Shown here piece after piece: positions 16,940-25,959 of a stretch of 64,000 nt of DNA. The DNA lies in contig JAPOXA010000206.1 in assembly GCA_026707325.1 (NCBI GenBank), positions 1 to 64,000 of the forward strand. Reading direction: 5' to 3'. The notes under the pieces are model-generated. The model worked only from the letters and a program-made list of their open reading frames with translations. It searched no databases and had not been told where the DNA came from. Source of the stretch: Acidobacteriota bacterium. Lineage in GTDB: Bacteria; Acidobacteriota; Thermoanaerobaculia; Multivoradales; Multivoraceae. Positions within the stretch are counted from its first letter, which is position 1. Each line of letters opens with the position of its first letter. The position numbers were made by a program, and so were the translations under genes.

Positions 16940-19679
16940 GCGAACCGAAGAGCCAGAACGCCGCGGCGCTGACGTCCCTGGATGTCCGCCAACGGTTGGT
17001 CGAGGCCATCGAACTCGACCTGATCGGGCCCGCAGCCGGCGATGAGCTCGCCGAGGAGAGCCTGCCTGCCTACGAAGCGCCGTCCAATTGGTACCTCACC
17101 GGGTTCCTGATTCCGTCCGGTACGCCGCCGGAAGCGATCGCCGAGCACGACGAGCAGGAGGACCGCGGGCCGGACGAAACGCCCGGGCGGCCAGGTCTCT
17201 CCGAAGAAACCACCGAAGACCGGATGGCTGCGAAGAAGCTCTTCTTCCCTTCGTCCATGGGGCTGAGCTTCCTTGCGGCCGCGGAGGGCCGGCTGGAAGT
17301 CACGATCAGATGGGGGGACTACGAACTCGCGGGCTCAGGCTTCGAAGCAGCCGAGGCGGCCAACAGCACAGGAGACGGCGCGCACGAAGACGGCGAGAGG
17401 CGCTGGCAACGAAGAGCCCGTCAGGAGACGGTCCGCGTCACGCTCGGAGCGGCGGAGTCATCGGAGCACGAGGTGCCTGGTTCCAACGGGTTGCGGCTAC
17501 AGGTCGAACAGAGGCCGGTTGTCGGCGTCTCTTCGATCCCCGAGAGCACTCAGGCGGTCAGCCTGTTCCTCGTGAACAACCGGGCACCGGCGACGGCTCT
17601 CCAGGACGCGGAAGCGACCTACGTCTTCCAGGCCGGGCTGGAGGTCCGGGGTGAGAGACCCTTCGTGCCGCGGCCCGACCCGCGCTCCCCCGACGGCGAG
17701 GACTGGGACGAGCAAATCGCCGCCCTGCACTACCTGGACACGCCGAGTTACGCCACGGGCCACAACGTGAGCGTTACGTGGGACCTTGCCGCGGACGGAA
17801 GCTGCCACGCGCTCCGCACGACCTGGCTGCCGCAAGCGGAAGTCGAGAAGACGGAGACCTTCGAGCCAGATGGCGTCGACCTGTCGATGGACCGGCTCGG
17901 CGAACTCGTAGACGCTGCCGACGCGGAGGTGACGTTACGGCCGCTCGTCGGCGCCTACCAAGAGTGGATCGACGTCCGGCGGCTCGGCCTAGCGGACTTG
18001 CCCGCACCGCACTCCGAAACCGCCGCCGAGCTGCTGGACTAGGCCGCATTCGCCGTGTCCAGGCTGGAACGGGGCATCGACGCCCTGAGCCGCGACGAGC
18101 AGGCGCTCGACGCGTTCCGGGTGGCCAATCGCGCCGTGGCGGAAGCTCTGCGTCGTCGGAATCCGAGAGTCTTCCGGAAGGAGGTGCCCAAATGGCGGGC
18201 GTTCCAGCTCGCCTTCATCCTGCTCAACCTGGCGCCGCTCGCCAATCCGGAGGACCTTCACCGCGAGGTGGTCGATCTGCTCTTCTTCCCCACCGGCGGC
18301 GGCAAGACGGAGGCCTACCTGGGCCTGGCCGCCTTCGCCATCGTGCTGAGGCGTCTCCGCAACCCGCTGGAGAATGGGCGGGCAGGCGCCGGGGTGTCCG
18401 TCATCATGCGCTACACGCTGAGGCTCCTTACGCTCGATCAACTGGCGCGCGCCGCGGGCCTCGTCTGCGCCCTGGAACTGGAGCGGAGCCGGGCGCCCCA
18501 ACGCTACGGCGAGTGGCCCTTCGAGATCGGGCTGTGGGTCGGCAGGGCGGCGACGCCGAACCACATGGGACGAAAGGGCGCCGAACCGCCGGGTTCCGCT
18601 CGCCAGAAGGTGCGACGCTTCAAGGCAAAGCCCCGCTACGAACCGTCGCCGATCCCCATCGAAGACTGCCCCTGGTGCGGCACGAAGTTCAAGGCCGAGT
18701 CATTCGATCTACAACCCGACTCCGACGCCCCAAAGAACCTGCGGGTAGTCTGCGCGAACTGGGAGGCGCCCGGCGTATCGTCGAGGAGGAGGTCCAGAAC
18801 ACACTGGGCCGCTACGGCGCGAGACGCTGGCTGAACCAGGAACGGAGGCACTTCCGCGACCGCGGCCATCTCTACGAGCCACTTGAACTCACCTCCAGGG
18901 TCTCCACCGCCGACGTCGCCCGCGCGCGGAGGCGGCTCGCCCAGCCATTTCACCAGGACGACCGGGTCGATGTGGCCCTCGCGACGAACATGATCTCCGT
19001 CGGCCTCGACATCCAGAGGCTCGGGCTGATGGTTGTCATGGGCCAACCGAAGACGACCGCCGAGTACATTCAGGCAACGAGCCGAGTGGGTCGCGACGAC
19101 GCGAAGCCCGGTCTTGTCATCACGCTGCTCAACGCGCACAAGCCGCGCGACCGCTCCCACTACGAACGCTTCCGGCACTACCACGAGACGTTCTACCGCG
19201 CCGTCGAGGCAGGAAGCGTGACCCCGTTCGCCGCCCGGGCTCTCGACCGGGGAATGGCCGGCGCCCTGGTCGGCCTCGCCCGGCACGCTGAGCCCGCTCT
19301 GACGCTCGCCACCGGCCCGACCGCGCTCGAGCAGGTTCGCTCAGGGCTTGAACGTCTCCTGGTCGACGCGTTCTCTGAACGGGTTGGCCGTCAGCACCTG
19401 CCGGAGGAGGAGCGGGACGAGAGGCTTCACGGTATCCACAAGCGGGTCGGCGACCTGCTCGACTCCTGGCTTCACGTCGTAGCCGACTACCAGGCCTCCG
19501 GCGTCCAGGTGAAGTACCAGCAGCATGAACGGGCGCAAGGCAAACCACTGCTCCGCGAGATGCTGGACGACGACTTCGAAACGCCGCACCACGAGAAGCT
19601 CCGCGCCAACCGCTCGCTACGCGACGTGGAGCCCCAGGTCAATCTGTTCGTGCCGGGCCCGACCGGCGGTGCCGGATGA
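16936..19679 (+). pseudogene. drmA: drmA: DISARM helicase, with amber codon and DEAH-region deletion
   Basis: DISARM core helicase. The start is GTG at 16936, overlapping the previous stop; SLDVRQRLVEAIELDLIGP and NWYLTGFLIP are typical of its N-terminus. An in-frame TAG at 18040-18042 follows ETAAELLD, and the same frame continues with AAFAVSRLERGIDAL, so a Gln codon (CAG) probably became TAG. Walker A (FPTGGGKTEAYLGLA) is at about 18286-18330. After NLRVVCAN (18738-18759) the protein jumps, with a frame change, to SLRELGGARRIVEEEV. The DEAH motif and the following segment, perhaps 250 residues, are absent. The last part (about 18746-19679) is intact, with NMISVGLDIQRLGL and EYIQATSRVGR. The stop overlaps drmB by ATGA. 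Confidence 0.82.
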
Positions 19680-21523
19680 TGGCCCGGCGGAAGGGGCCCG
19701 GAAGACCCACCGGCAGCGTCCGCCGAAGTCAGGTGATCACGACCTACGGGCCGGGCGCGCTGATAGACCTGCCCCATGACTCGGCGATCATCGGTGGACT
19801 GGACCTCTGGCCGGCGCCCCACGTTCTCGAACGGGTTGACGAGCCGCGACTTGCCGCCCGGTTGGGCGGTCTGACAGGCGGCGCGCCTCCTGCGCTCCAT
19901 GTGCCGCCCGCGGCTTCCGACCGGCCCGGCGATGTCTCGGACGGCATCACCTCACCGCGGTTCCCCGAGTGGTTTCTCGTGCAGAAGGAAGAGTCTTCGC
20001 CGGATGGGGACGGCAGTCGCCGCTCACGACGACTGGTCCACCGCCAAGGGCTCGACAACCGGCGCAAGCACAGGAGCCTGGCTTACGGCGGCCAACCGGT
20101 GGTCGCCACCCGCTTCGTTCGGGGCTGCCCGCGCGGCCACGTCGACGACATCGACTGGTGGAGCTTCGTCCACCGAGGCCCCTCTCTGTGTCGTGGGGAG
20201 CTGCAACTCGAGGAACGGGGCGCCGGCGGCGACCTCTCGAACCTGTTCGTTCGCTGCAGTTGCGGCAAGTGGCGAGGTCTGCACGAAGCGAAGGAGATCG
20301 ACGATCAGCCGCTCGGCACCTGCAGTGGTGCCAGACCGTGGCTCGGCCCAAACGCCAACGAGGCCTGCGACCAACCAGCCCGCCTCCTGATCCGCACCGC
20401 CACGAACGCGTGGTTTCCGCAGATCCTGACCGTGCTGTCCCTACCGAAGAGGGCCGAGGCGATCGACGATGTCGTCGCCGGGCTGTGGGACGACCTGGAG
20501 ATCGTCGATGAGCCGGTCGAACTCCGGTTCCCAAAGAGGAAGACTCGGGTCGCGGCGGCGCTGCACGGCTATGACGACGCCGAAGTCTTCGCCGCCATCG
20601 AGCGCCGGAAGGCGGGCGCCCCGGACGACCGGCCAGTCAAGCTGGCCGAACTGGACGCCCTGCTCAAGGCGCCGGAGGGATACGGCGACGACGTGCCAGT
20701 CGATCAACGCTTCCACGCCCGGAGGCTCCCGGAGCAGGCGTGGAAGCGGGCCGCCGGGTCCTTCGAAGACCGGGTCGAGGCCGTCGTGCAGGTCCACCGG
20801 CTGCGCGAAGTCTCCGCCCTCACCGGATTCTCCCGATTCGAGGCGCCGACGCCGGACATTCTGGGCGAAGCCGACACGAACGTGGAAAGCGCGGCCCTGG
20901 CCCTTGAGCCTTCCTGGTTTCCGGCGGTCGAGAACCAGGGTGAGGGCTTGTTCCTCCAGCTTCCGGCGGACGCCGTGGCGGAATGGCTGGAGCGCCGGGA
21001 GGTCAGGGAACGCTGCGAGACCCTTGCCGCGGGCCACGACCGCCGCGAGGAGGAACGACCGACAAGCGCGAAACGCCGCCTGTTCCCAGGCGGCGCCTAC
21101 GTCCTTCTCCACACGTTGTCTCATCTGCTGATCCAGTCGCTCGCGCTACGCTGTGGCTATCCGGCTGCCTCGCTCCGGGAGCGTGTCTACGTCGATGACG
21201 AAGCCGAACGCTTCGGGCTCCTTCTCTACACCGCGAGCCCGGACGCCGAAGGCACCTTGGGCGGCCTGGTACAGCAGGCCCGGCACATCGCCGAGCACCT
21301 GCGCCACGCGCTCCGCCTTGGCCAACTCTGCTCGAACGATCCGATCTGCGCCCACCACCGGCCCGACCAGAGCGCCGAGAAGCGCTGGCTGCACGGCGCC
21401 GCCTGTCACGGCTGCACGCTGGTGGCTGAGACTTCCTGCGAGATGCGGAACGACTACCTCGACCGAGGCCTCGTCGTGCCGATCATCGGCGGCGACGCCG
21501 GCTTCTTCGACAGAGTCGAATGA
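19676..21523 (+). CDS. drmB: drmB: DISARM DUF1998 protein
   Basis: 615-aa protein that partners the DrmA helicase in DISARM. The N-terminus RRSQVITTYGPGALIDL is the family hallmark. A Cys-containing central stretch (about residues 150-240, with RGCPRGHV and RCSCGKW) fits metal binding. The C-terminal DUF1998 region carries HTLSHLLIQSLALRCGYPA, then CSNDPICAHH and CHGCTLVAETSCEMRNDYLDR, with several Cys/His likely to bind zinc. Length and all conserved blocks look complete, unlike drmD, drmMI and drmA. Translation is coupled to drmA by a 4-bp overlap. Without a working helicase partner its present role is uncertain. Confidence 0.9.
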   Translation: MMARRKGPGRPTGSVRRSQVITTYGPGALIDLPHDSAIIGGLDLWPAPHVLERVDEPRLAARLGGLTGGAPPALHVPPAASDRPGDVSDGITSPRFPEWFLVQKEESSPDGDGSRRSRRLVHRQGLDNRRKHRSLAYGGQPVVATRFVRGCPRGHVDDIDWWSFVHRGPSLCRGELQLEERGAGGDLSNLFVRCSCGKWRGLHEAKEIDDQPLGTCSGARPWLGPNANEACDQPARLLIRTATNAWFPQILTVLSLPKRAEAIDDVVAGLWDDLEIVDEPVELRFPKRKTRVAAALHGYDDAEVFAAIERRKAGAPDDRPVKLAELDALLKAPEGYGDDVPVDQRFHARRLPEQAWKRAAGSFEDRVEAVVQVHRLREVSALTGFSRFEAPTPDILGEADTNVESAALALEPSWFPAVENQGEGLFLQLPADAVAEWLERREVRERCETLAAGHDRREEERPTSAKRRLFPGGAYVLLHTLSHLLIQSLALRCGYPAASLRERVYVDDEAERFGLLLYTASPDAEGTLGGLVQQARHIAEHLRHALRLGQLCSNDPICAHHRPDQSAEKRWLHGAACHGCTLVAETSCEMRNDYLDRGLVVPIIGGDAGFFDRVE

Positions 21524-21617
21524 GCGTGGCGCCACACCGGCGGAACCGCAAGCGATCGGGCACACCGGGGCCCAGTGCCCTCACGGCAGAGCCAGCCCGC
21601 CCGTGCTCCGGTCCGCG

Positions 21618-22415
21618 ATGAACCCACAGGTGATCGAGGCCCTGGTCGGCCTTCCAGCCCATGTCAGACACTCGCTGGCGACCGCCCTCGAAGCCGGTCT
21701 GCTCCGCCTGGAGTCCACGCCGACCGCGCTGCGCGCCAACCTGTCCCTCGGCCACGACCGGACAGAGGACGTCCTCGGCCTGTTCGCCGGGTGGCGACAA
21801 GCCGGCGTCTCCGAGTCCGTGGCCGCGGCCTGGCTACGGAGCCTGGAACAGCTCGCCGATAGCTTCTCCAGCCCCGACCTCGTGTGGTCCGGCCCTGAGG
21901 TTCCCGGCCTTCACGCCCGGGACACACGGCGTGTCTACAACGAGGTGATCGGTGCGGCGTCTCGATCGATATGGGCGTCTACGTACGCATTCTTCGACGG
22001 GGAACGCGCCTTCAAGGTTCTGGCCGAGAAGATCGACGCGCGGCCCAGCCTCGATGTCACACTGCTCCTGAACATCCACCGCGGACGCGGCGTCACCACC
22101 GCCGCGGATCACCTGGTTCGTAGCTTCGCAGACAGCTTCTGGAAGCAAGAGTGGCCCGGAACCTCGCGCCCTGCCGTCTTCTACGACCCGCGCTCGGTCG
22201 CGACGGGAGGTCCCGAAGGCGTCCTCCACGCGAAGGGAGTCGTGGCGGACGAAGAGGTCGTCTTCATCACCTCCGCGAACTTCACGGAGGCCGCCCTCGA
22301 CCGCAACATCGAGATGGGCTTGCTGCACCGCGACCGCCACCTCGCCTTGACGGTAGTCAGGCACTTCCAGACGCTGATCGACCGGAAGCGGCTTCTTCCT
22401 TTGCCGATGGAGTGA
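21618..22415 (+). CDS. drmC: drmC: DISARM phospholipase D-like protein
   Basis: 265-aa PLD-superfamily protein, the last gene of the DISARM cluster. One HKD motif is clear: H204, K206 and D211 in LHAKGVVAD, followed by SANFTEAALDRNIEMG with the conserved Asn and Glu. A single motif is normal for DrmC, which would work as a dimer. In characterised DISARM systems this gene is dispensable for defence. The ATG at 21618 is preferred, but a GTG at 21603 in the same frame is possible. It is 94 bp after drmB, and its stop is 3 bp from that of the convergent outer-membrane protein gene, so this marks the right edge of the island. Confidence 0.87.
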   Translation: MNPQVIEALVGLPAHVRHSLATALEAGLLRLESTPTALRANLSLGHDRTEDVLGLFAGWRQAGVSESVAAAWLRSLEQLADSFSSPDLVWSGPEVPGLHARDTRRVYNEVIGAASRSIWASTYAFFDGERAFKVLAEKIDARPSLDVTLLLNIHRGRGVTTAADHLVRSFADSFWKQEWPGTSRPAVFYDPRSVATGGPEGVLHAKGVVADEEVVFITSANFTEAALDRNIEMGLLHRDRHLALTVVRHFQTLIDRKRLLPLPME

Positions 22416-22418
22416 GGC

Positions 22419-23285
22419 TTAGTCTGCTCTGCCGAACAGCCGCACCATGCTGACCGTCACGCCGATCCCCTCCGCCTCCACCGTCGACGGCACGGTGACC
22501 CGAACGTCCGGGAAGTCGGCGACCCAGGACTCGTCGCCCCACCGGCTGTAGGCCGCCTCGAAGCGCAACGCGATTCTGCGGGCGTACTCGCCGCTGCCGA
22601 ACCGCTTCTCCAGGCCGAGGCCCCAGGTGGTGGCGACCGCGTCCACGTCGCGGCCGTCGCTCCCCGAGACGAACTCCGAGGCTGAACACGGCTCGGCGTT
22701 CAGGCAGCCTTCGAAGGTCGTGCTGAAGCGCGACTTGAAGAGGCGAACGCCTCCGAGCAGGTAGAGGCTCATGTCCCGGGACCGGAGCGAATCCGGCAGG
22801 AAGCCGAGCCGCAGGGTCAAGCCGTAGCTGCGCTTCTTGTCGAGGGTCCACGCATCCGGCCAGCTCTCGCCCAGTTGCTTGCGGTCGGGCGACGTCCCCA
22901 CGCCGGCGAGCCGGCCGTCCGGCTCGCCGCTGTGGAACATGACGTCGAGTTCCGTACTGAGGTACGCGCCGCCGTCGCCGGGGGCCGTGCGGTAGCCAAC
23001 GATGAAGCCGGCCGCGAGATCCACCGTGTCGGCGGAGTCCTGATCGTGGAAGACCATGCCGCGCCGCGGCTCGGGCACGAGGGTGTTCGGATCCGTGTTG
23101 TCGACGCTCTTCGAGAAGGTGGCTTCGAACTGCTCGGCCGAGGCGCTGTAGCCGGCGTAGAAGCCGCGTTCCTGGCCGAGAGACGCTCCGGCCAGGACCA
23201 GCAGCGACGCGGCGCCGAGGCCCCCGACCCTTGCCGGCGCCCACGATCGATGCGGGGACGTTCGTCGGAGCTTGCCCATCTTCAT
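22419..23285 (-). CDS. Exported outer-membrane beta-barrel-like protein, function unknown
   Basis: 288-aa protein with a Sec signal peptide. The basic N-terminus is long, then VLAGASLGQ precedes the mature part. The mature part has alternating hydrophobic strands, Gly and aromatic residues (FYAGYSASAEQFEATF; YLLGGVRLFKSRF) and looks like an outer-membrane beta-barrel of about 10-12 strands. Two Cys (in GCLNAEPCSAS) may form a disulfide in a loop. No specific family is recognised. It is the last gene of a minus-strand operon after the serine hydrolase (10-bp gap). The start could also be a few codons later (MGKLRR). Confidence 0.6.
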   Translation of the reverse strand: MKMGKLRRTSPHRSWAPARVGGLGAASLLVLAGASLGQERGFYAGYSASAEQFEATFSKSVDNTDPNTLVPEPRRGMVFHDQDSADTVDLAAGFIVGYRTAPGDGGAYLSTELDVMFHSGEPDGRLAGVGTSPDRKQLGESWPDAWTLDKKRSYGLTLRLGFLPDSLRSRDMSLYLLGGVRLFKSRFSTTFEGCLNAEPCSASEFVSGSDGRDVDAVATTWGLGLEKRFGSGEYARRIALRFEAAYSRWGDESWVADFPDVRVTVPSTVEAEGIGVTVSMVRLFGRAD

Positions 23286-23295
23286 CTCCCCGCGC

Positions 23296-24639
23296 CTACT
23301 CCACGATCGCCTGGTAGGTCAGCACCTCCATCGTCGGGCGGAGCGGATAGGTGCCGGTCGGCAGCAACTGGGTCAGCACGATGGCGACGAGGCCTTCTTC
23401 GGGATCCACCAGGAAGTCGGTCGAGGCGGCGCCGCCCCACCCGTAGGTGCCGGGCGAGGCCGGCAGTCCGGTCAGCCCCGTGTCGGTGACCGAGTAGCCG
23501 CCCAGGCCGTAGCCCATGCCCTCGCTCATCCCCATGTCGAGATTCAGGCTCGACATGGGCGACGGACCATAGGCCGATCCCAGGTGGTTGTCCATCATCA
23601 GGGCCACCGTCTGCGTCCCGAGGATGCGCACGCCGTCGAGTTCGCCGCCGTTCGCCAGCATCTGGGCGAAGCGCAGGTAGTCGCCGGCGGTGGCGACCAG
23701 GCCGGAACCGCCCATCTCCACCTTCGGCGGCTTGCGGTAGGCGCTGGCCTCGGGATCGTCGAAGACGACGATGCCGCCCTCGGGCGTCGGCGCGTAGTTC
23801 ACGGCGAGACGATCGAGCTTCTCGTCCGGAACGTGGAAGGCCGTGTCGACCATGCCCAGCGGATCGAAGATGCGCTCCTTCAGGAACTCGCCGAAGGTCT
23901 GCCCGGAAGCGACCTCGACCACCCGGCCGGCGACCTCGAGGCCGACGCTGTAGTTCCAAGCGGTGCCGGGATGCGCCAGTAGCGGCTGCTTCGCCAGCTC
24001 CCGAACGTAATGCGCCAGATCGTCGTGGGGAACGGCGTCCGCCGAACCCTCGAGTCCCGCGGCCGCGTAGCTGGCGGCCACCCGGCTGGGGATGAAGGTG
24101 TACGTCAACCCGGACGTGTGGGTCATCAGGTCGCGAATGACGATCGGCCGCCGCGGCGGTTCCGTCTCCATGACGTCGCCGTCGCCCGAGACGTAGACCT
24201 GCGTGCCGGCGAACTCGGGGAGAATCGCGGCCAGGGGCGTCGACAGCAGGAAGTGGCCCTCCTCCCAGAGGATCATCAGCGCCGCCGAGGCGATCGGCTT
24301 GGTCATCGAGTACATGCGGAAGAGCGTGTCCTCGGCCATCGGCTCGCCGGCCTCGACGTCCTGGTGGCCGCTGGCCTCGAAGTGAACGACCTGGCCGTCT
24401 CGCGCGACGACGGTGATCACGCCGGACAGCTTGCCGTCCGTCACGTAGCGCTCGAAGGCCGGGCGGATCCGGTCGAGCCGTTCGCTCGACATGCCGGCGC
24501 TCTCGGGCGCTACGCGCGGCAAGCCGGCGAAGGTGCCGGCGGCGCCCGCGCTGTCCGTGCCCTGGGGCGCGCACGCGGCGAGCAGAGCGGCGGCGAGTAC
24601 GCCAGCGAGAGCGAGGATGGAGATTCTTCGTTCGTGCAT
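23296..24639 (-). CDS. Class C beta-lactamase-related serine hydrolase, lipoprotein
   Basis: 447-aa serine hydrolase of the beta-lactamase/EstB superfamily. The signal peptide ends in LLAAC (C23), a lipobox, so it is probably anchored in a membrane facing the periplasm. The catalytic SxxK is SMTK at residues 111-114, and a Tyr follows in WNYSVGLEV. HTSGLTYTF and the C-terminal GWGGAASTDF, which replaces the KTG box, also fit the family. These enzymes are mostly esterases, D-amino-peptidases or amidases; real beta-lactamase activity should not be assumed. It is co-transcribed with the sialidase-like gene upstream (14-bp gap). Confidence 0.85.
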   Translation of the reverse strand: MHERRISILALAGVLAAALLAACAPQGTDSAGAAGTFAGLPRVAPESAGMSSERLDRIRPAFERYVTDGKLSGVITVVARDGQVVHFEASGHQDVEAGEPMAEDTLFRMYSMTKPIASAALMILWEEGHFLLSTPLAAILPEFAGTQVYVSGDGDVMETEPPRRPIVIRDLMTHTSGLTYTFIPSRVAASYAAAGLEGSADAVPHDDLAHYVRELAKQPLLAHPGTAWNYSVGLEVAGRVVEVASGQTFGEFLKERIFDPLGMVDTAFHVPDEKLDRLAVNYAPTPEGGIVVFDDPEASAYRKPPKVEMGGSGLVATAGDYLRFAQMLANGGELDGVRILGTQTVALMMDNHLGSAYGPSPMSSLNLDMGMSEGMGYGLGGYSVTDTGLTGLPASPGTYGWGGAASTDFLVDPEEGLVAIVLTQLLPTGTYPLRPTMEVLTYQAIVE

Positions 24640-24653
24640 GTCGGGTTCCTCTC

Positions 24654-25940
24654 TCAGTCGTTGCCGAGTAGCCAGGTCTCATCGAAGCTCACGTGCTTGA
24701 TGCTCTTGCCCTGGCCGCCGTCGTCCAGGGCGCCGGCGACGTGGTAGCTGTAGGTCACGTGGATGCGGCCGTCCCGCGCCTGGATCACCGACGGGTAGTG
24801 GTAGCGACCGACGTCCTTCTCCTCGCGCTCGATGTAACGCCGGCGGTTGAAGGTTCTGCCCTCGTCCTCGGAGATGGACACGGCGAGCTGGTAACGGCCG
24901 TCCGGAATGTCGTTGTGGACCACGATCCACCGGCCGCTCTCGAGCTTCAGCACTTCGAGACCCGCGCCGCTCTCGACCAGGTCCGGGTGATCGCGGGCGA
25001 TGGTCCAGGTCGCTCCCAGGTCCTGCGACTCGGCGACGTGGGCGAGCTTGGGCGGCGGGCCGTTGTCGCGCATGTAGGCGACCAGTGTGCCGTCGTCGCG
25101 CAAGGCGAAGGTGGGCTGGATGTTGCCGCCGCCGATGATCGGCTCGCTCATTGTCCAGGTGTGGCCGCCGTCGTCGCTGTAGGTGGCGGAGGCGAAGCTG
25201 AAGCCATCCGAGTAGAGCCCCAGGAGCAGTCGCTGGGCGCCCTCGGGCAGCGGCAGGACGACCGGATGGGCACGGGTGAACCAGCCGATGCGGCGGGTCA
25301 GCTTGTCCGCGGCCTGCTCCAGGTTGCGGGCGGCCCATTGCCGGGCCGACTCGGGCGCCGCCGGATCCGTGGCGCCTGCGAAGCCCAGGCTCCGGAAGTA
25401 CTCGTCCGTCTTCGCCGCCACCAGGTCGTGGAATCCGTCGCCTGGCTTCATGTGCAGCACGTCCTGCCACCGCCAGACCGGAGGCCCGCGCCCCTCGAAG
25501 TCGGTGGAGATCTTGAACTTCATCAGGGCGCTCTCCCAGAGGTTCGCCTGAATCGTGGGCCAGAACAGCCAAAGCCGGTAGCCACCCGCGGCGACCGGCT
25601 CGAGCAGCAGGGTGCAGTTCGTGTCGGGAAAGCCCGGCGTGTCCGCGAGCAGGAAAGGCTCGCTCCAGGCCTCCGCGCCAGCCGGCAGGCGGGCGCCCAG
25701 GATCCGCACGTCGTCCGACCTCCGCTCGCCCGATCCATGGAACCAGGCCACCAGCAGATCGCCATTCGGCAGTTCGACGATGGAGGAACCGTGGTTGTGC
25801 CAGTGCTCGAGCGGGAAGATCAGCGAGCCTGTGGGACCCTGGGCAGCCGCAGGGAGGGCGGCGGTCGACAGCAGGACCGCGACCAGCGCCGGAACGCTGC
25901 GCGGGCGGAGGCGCCCGATCGGGAGCCGGTTCGCCGTCAT
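24654..25940 (-). CDS. Exported sialidase-like (BNR/Asp-box) protein
   Basis: 428-aa exported protein with the six-bladed propeller fold of sialidases. A signal peptide ends near ALPAAAQG (about residue 34). The first blade has HNHGSSIVELPNGDLLVAWFHG, a pattern seen in bacterial exo-alpha-sialidase-like proteins. Asp-box repeats are visible as SDDGGHTW and SEDEGRTF. A catalytic Arg triad cannot be assigned with confidence, so the substrate could be sialic acid or another sugar. It follows the PQQ-like propeller gene by 19 bp and precedes the serine hydrolase, in one operon of exported proteins. Confidence 0.75.
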   Translation of the reverse strand: MTANRLPIGRLRPRSVPALVAVLLSTAALPAAAQGPTGSLIFPLEHWHNHGSSIVELPNGDLLVAWFHGSGERRSDDVRILGARLPAGAEAWSEPFLLADTPGFPDTNCTLLLEPVAAGGYRLWLFWPTIQANLWESALMKFKISTDFEGRGPPVWRWQDVLHMKPGDGFHDLVAAKTDEYFRSLGFAGATDPAAPESARQWAARNLEQAADKLTRRIGWFTRAHPVVLPLPEGAQRLLLGLYSDGFSFASATYSDDGGHTWTMSEPIIGGGNIQPTFALRDDGTLVAYMRDNGPPPKLAHVAESQDLGATWTIARDHPDLVESGAGLEVLKLESGRWIVVHNDIPDGRYQLAVSISEDEGRTFNRRRYIEREEKDVGRYHYPSVIQARDGRIHVTYSYHVAGALDDGGQGKSIKHVSFDETWLLGND

Positions 25941-25959
25941 TCAGGCGGCTTCTTCACCG

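Noticed and set aside
23296-24639. True beta-lactamase giving resistance
   Set aside because: The KTG box is not canonical and the gene is in an operon for exported catabolic proteins; esterase-like activity is more likely.
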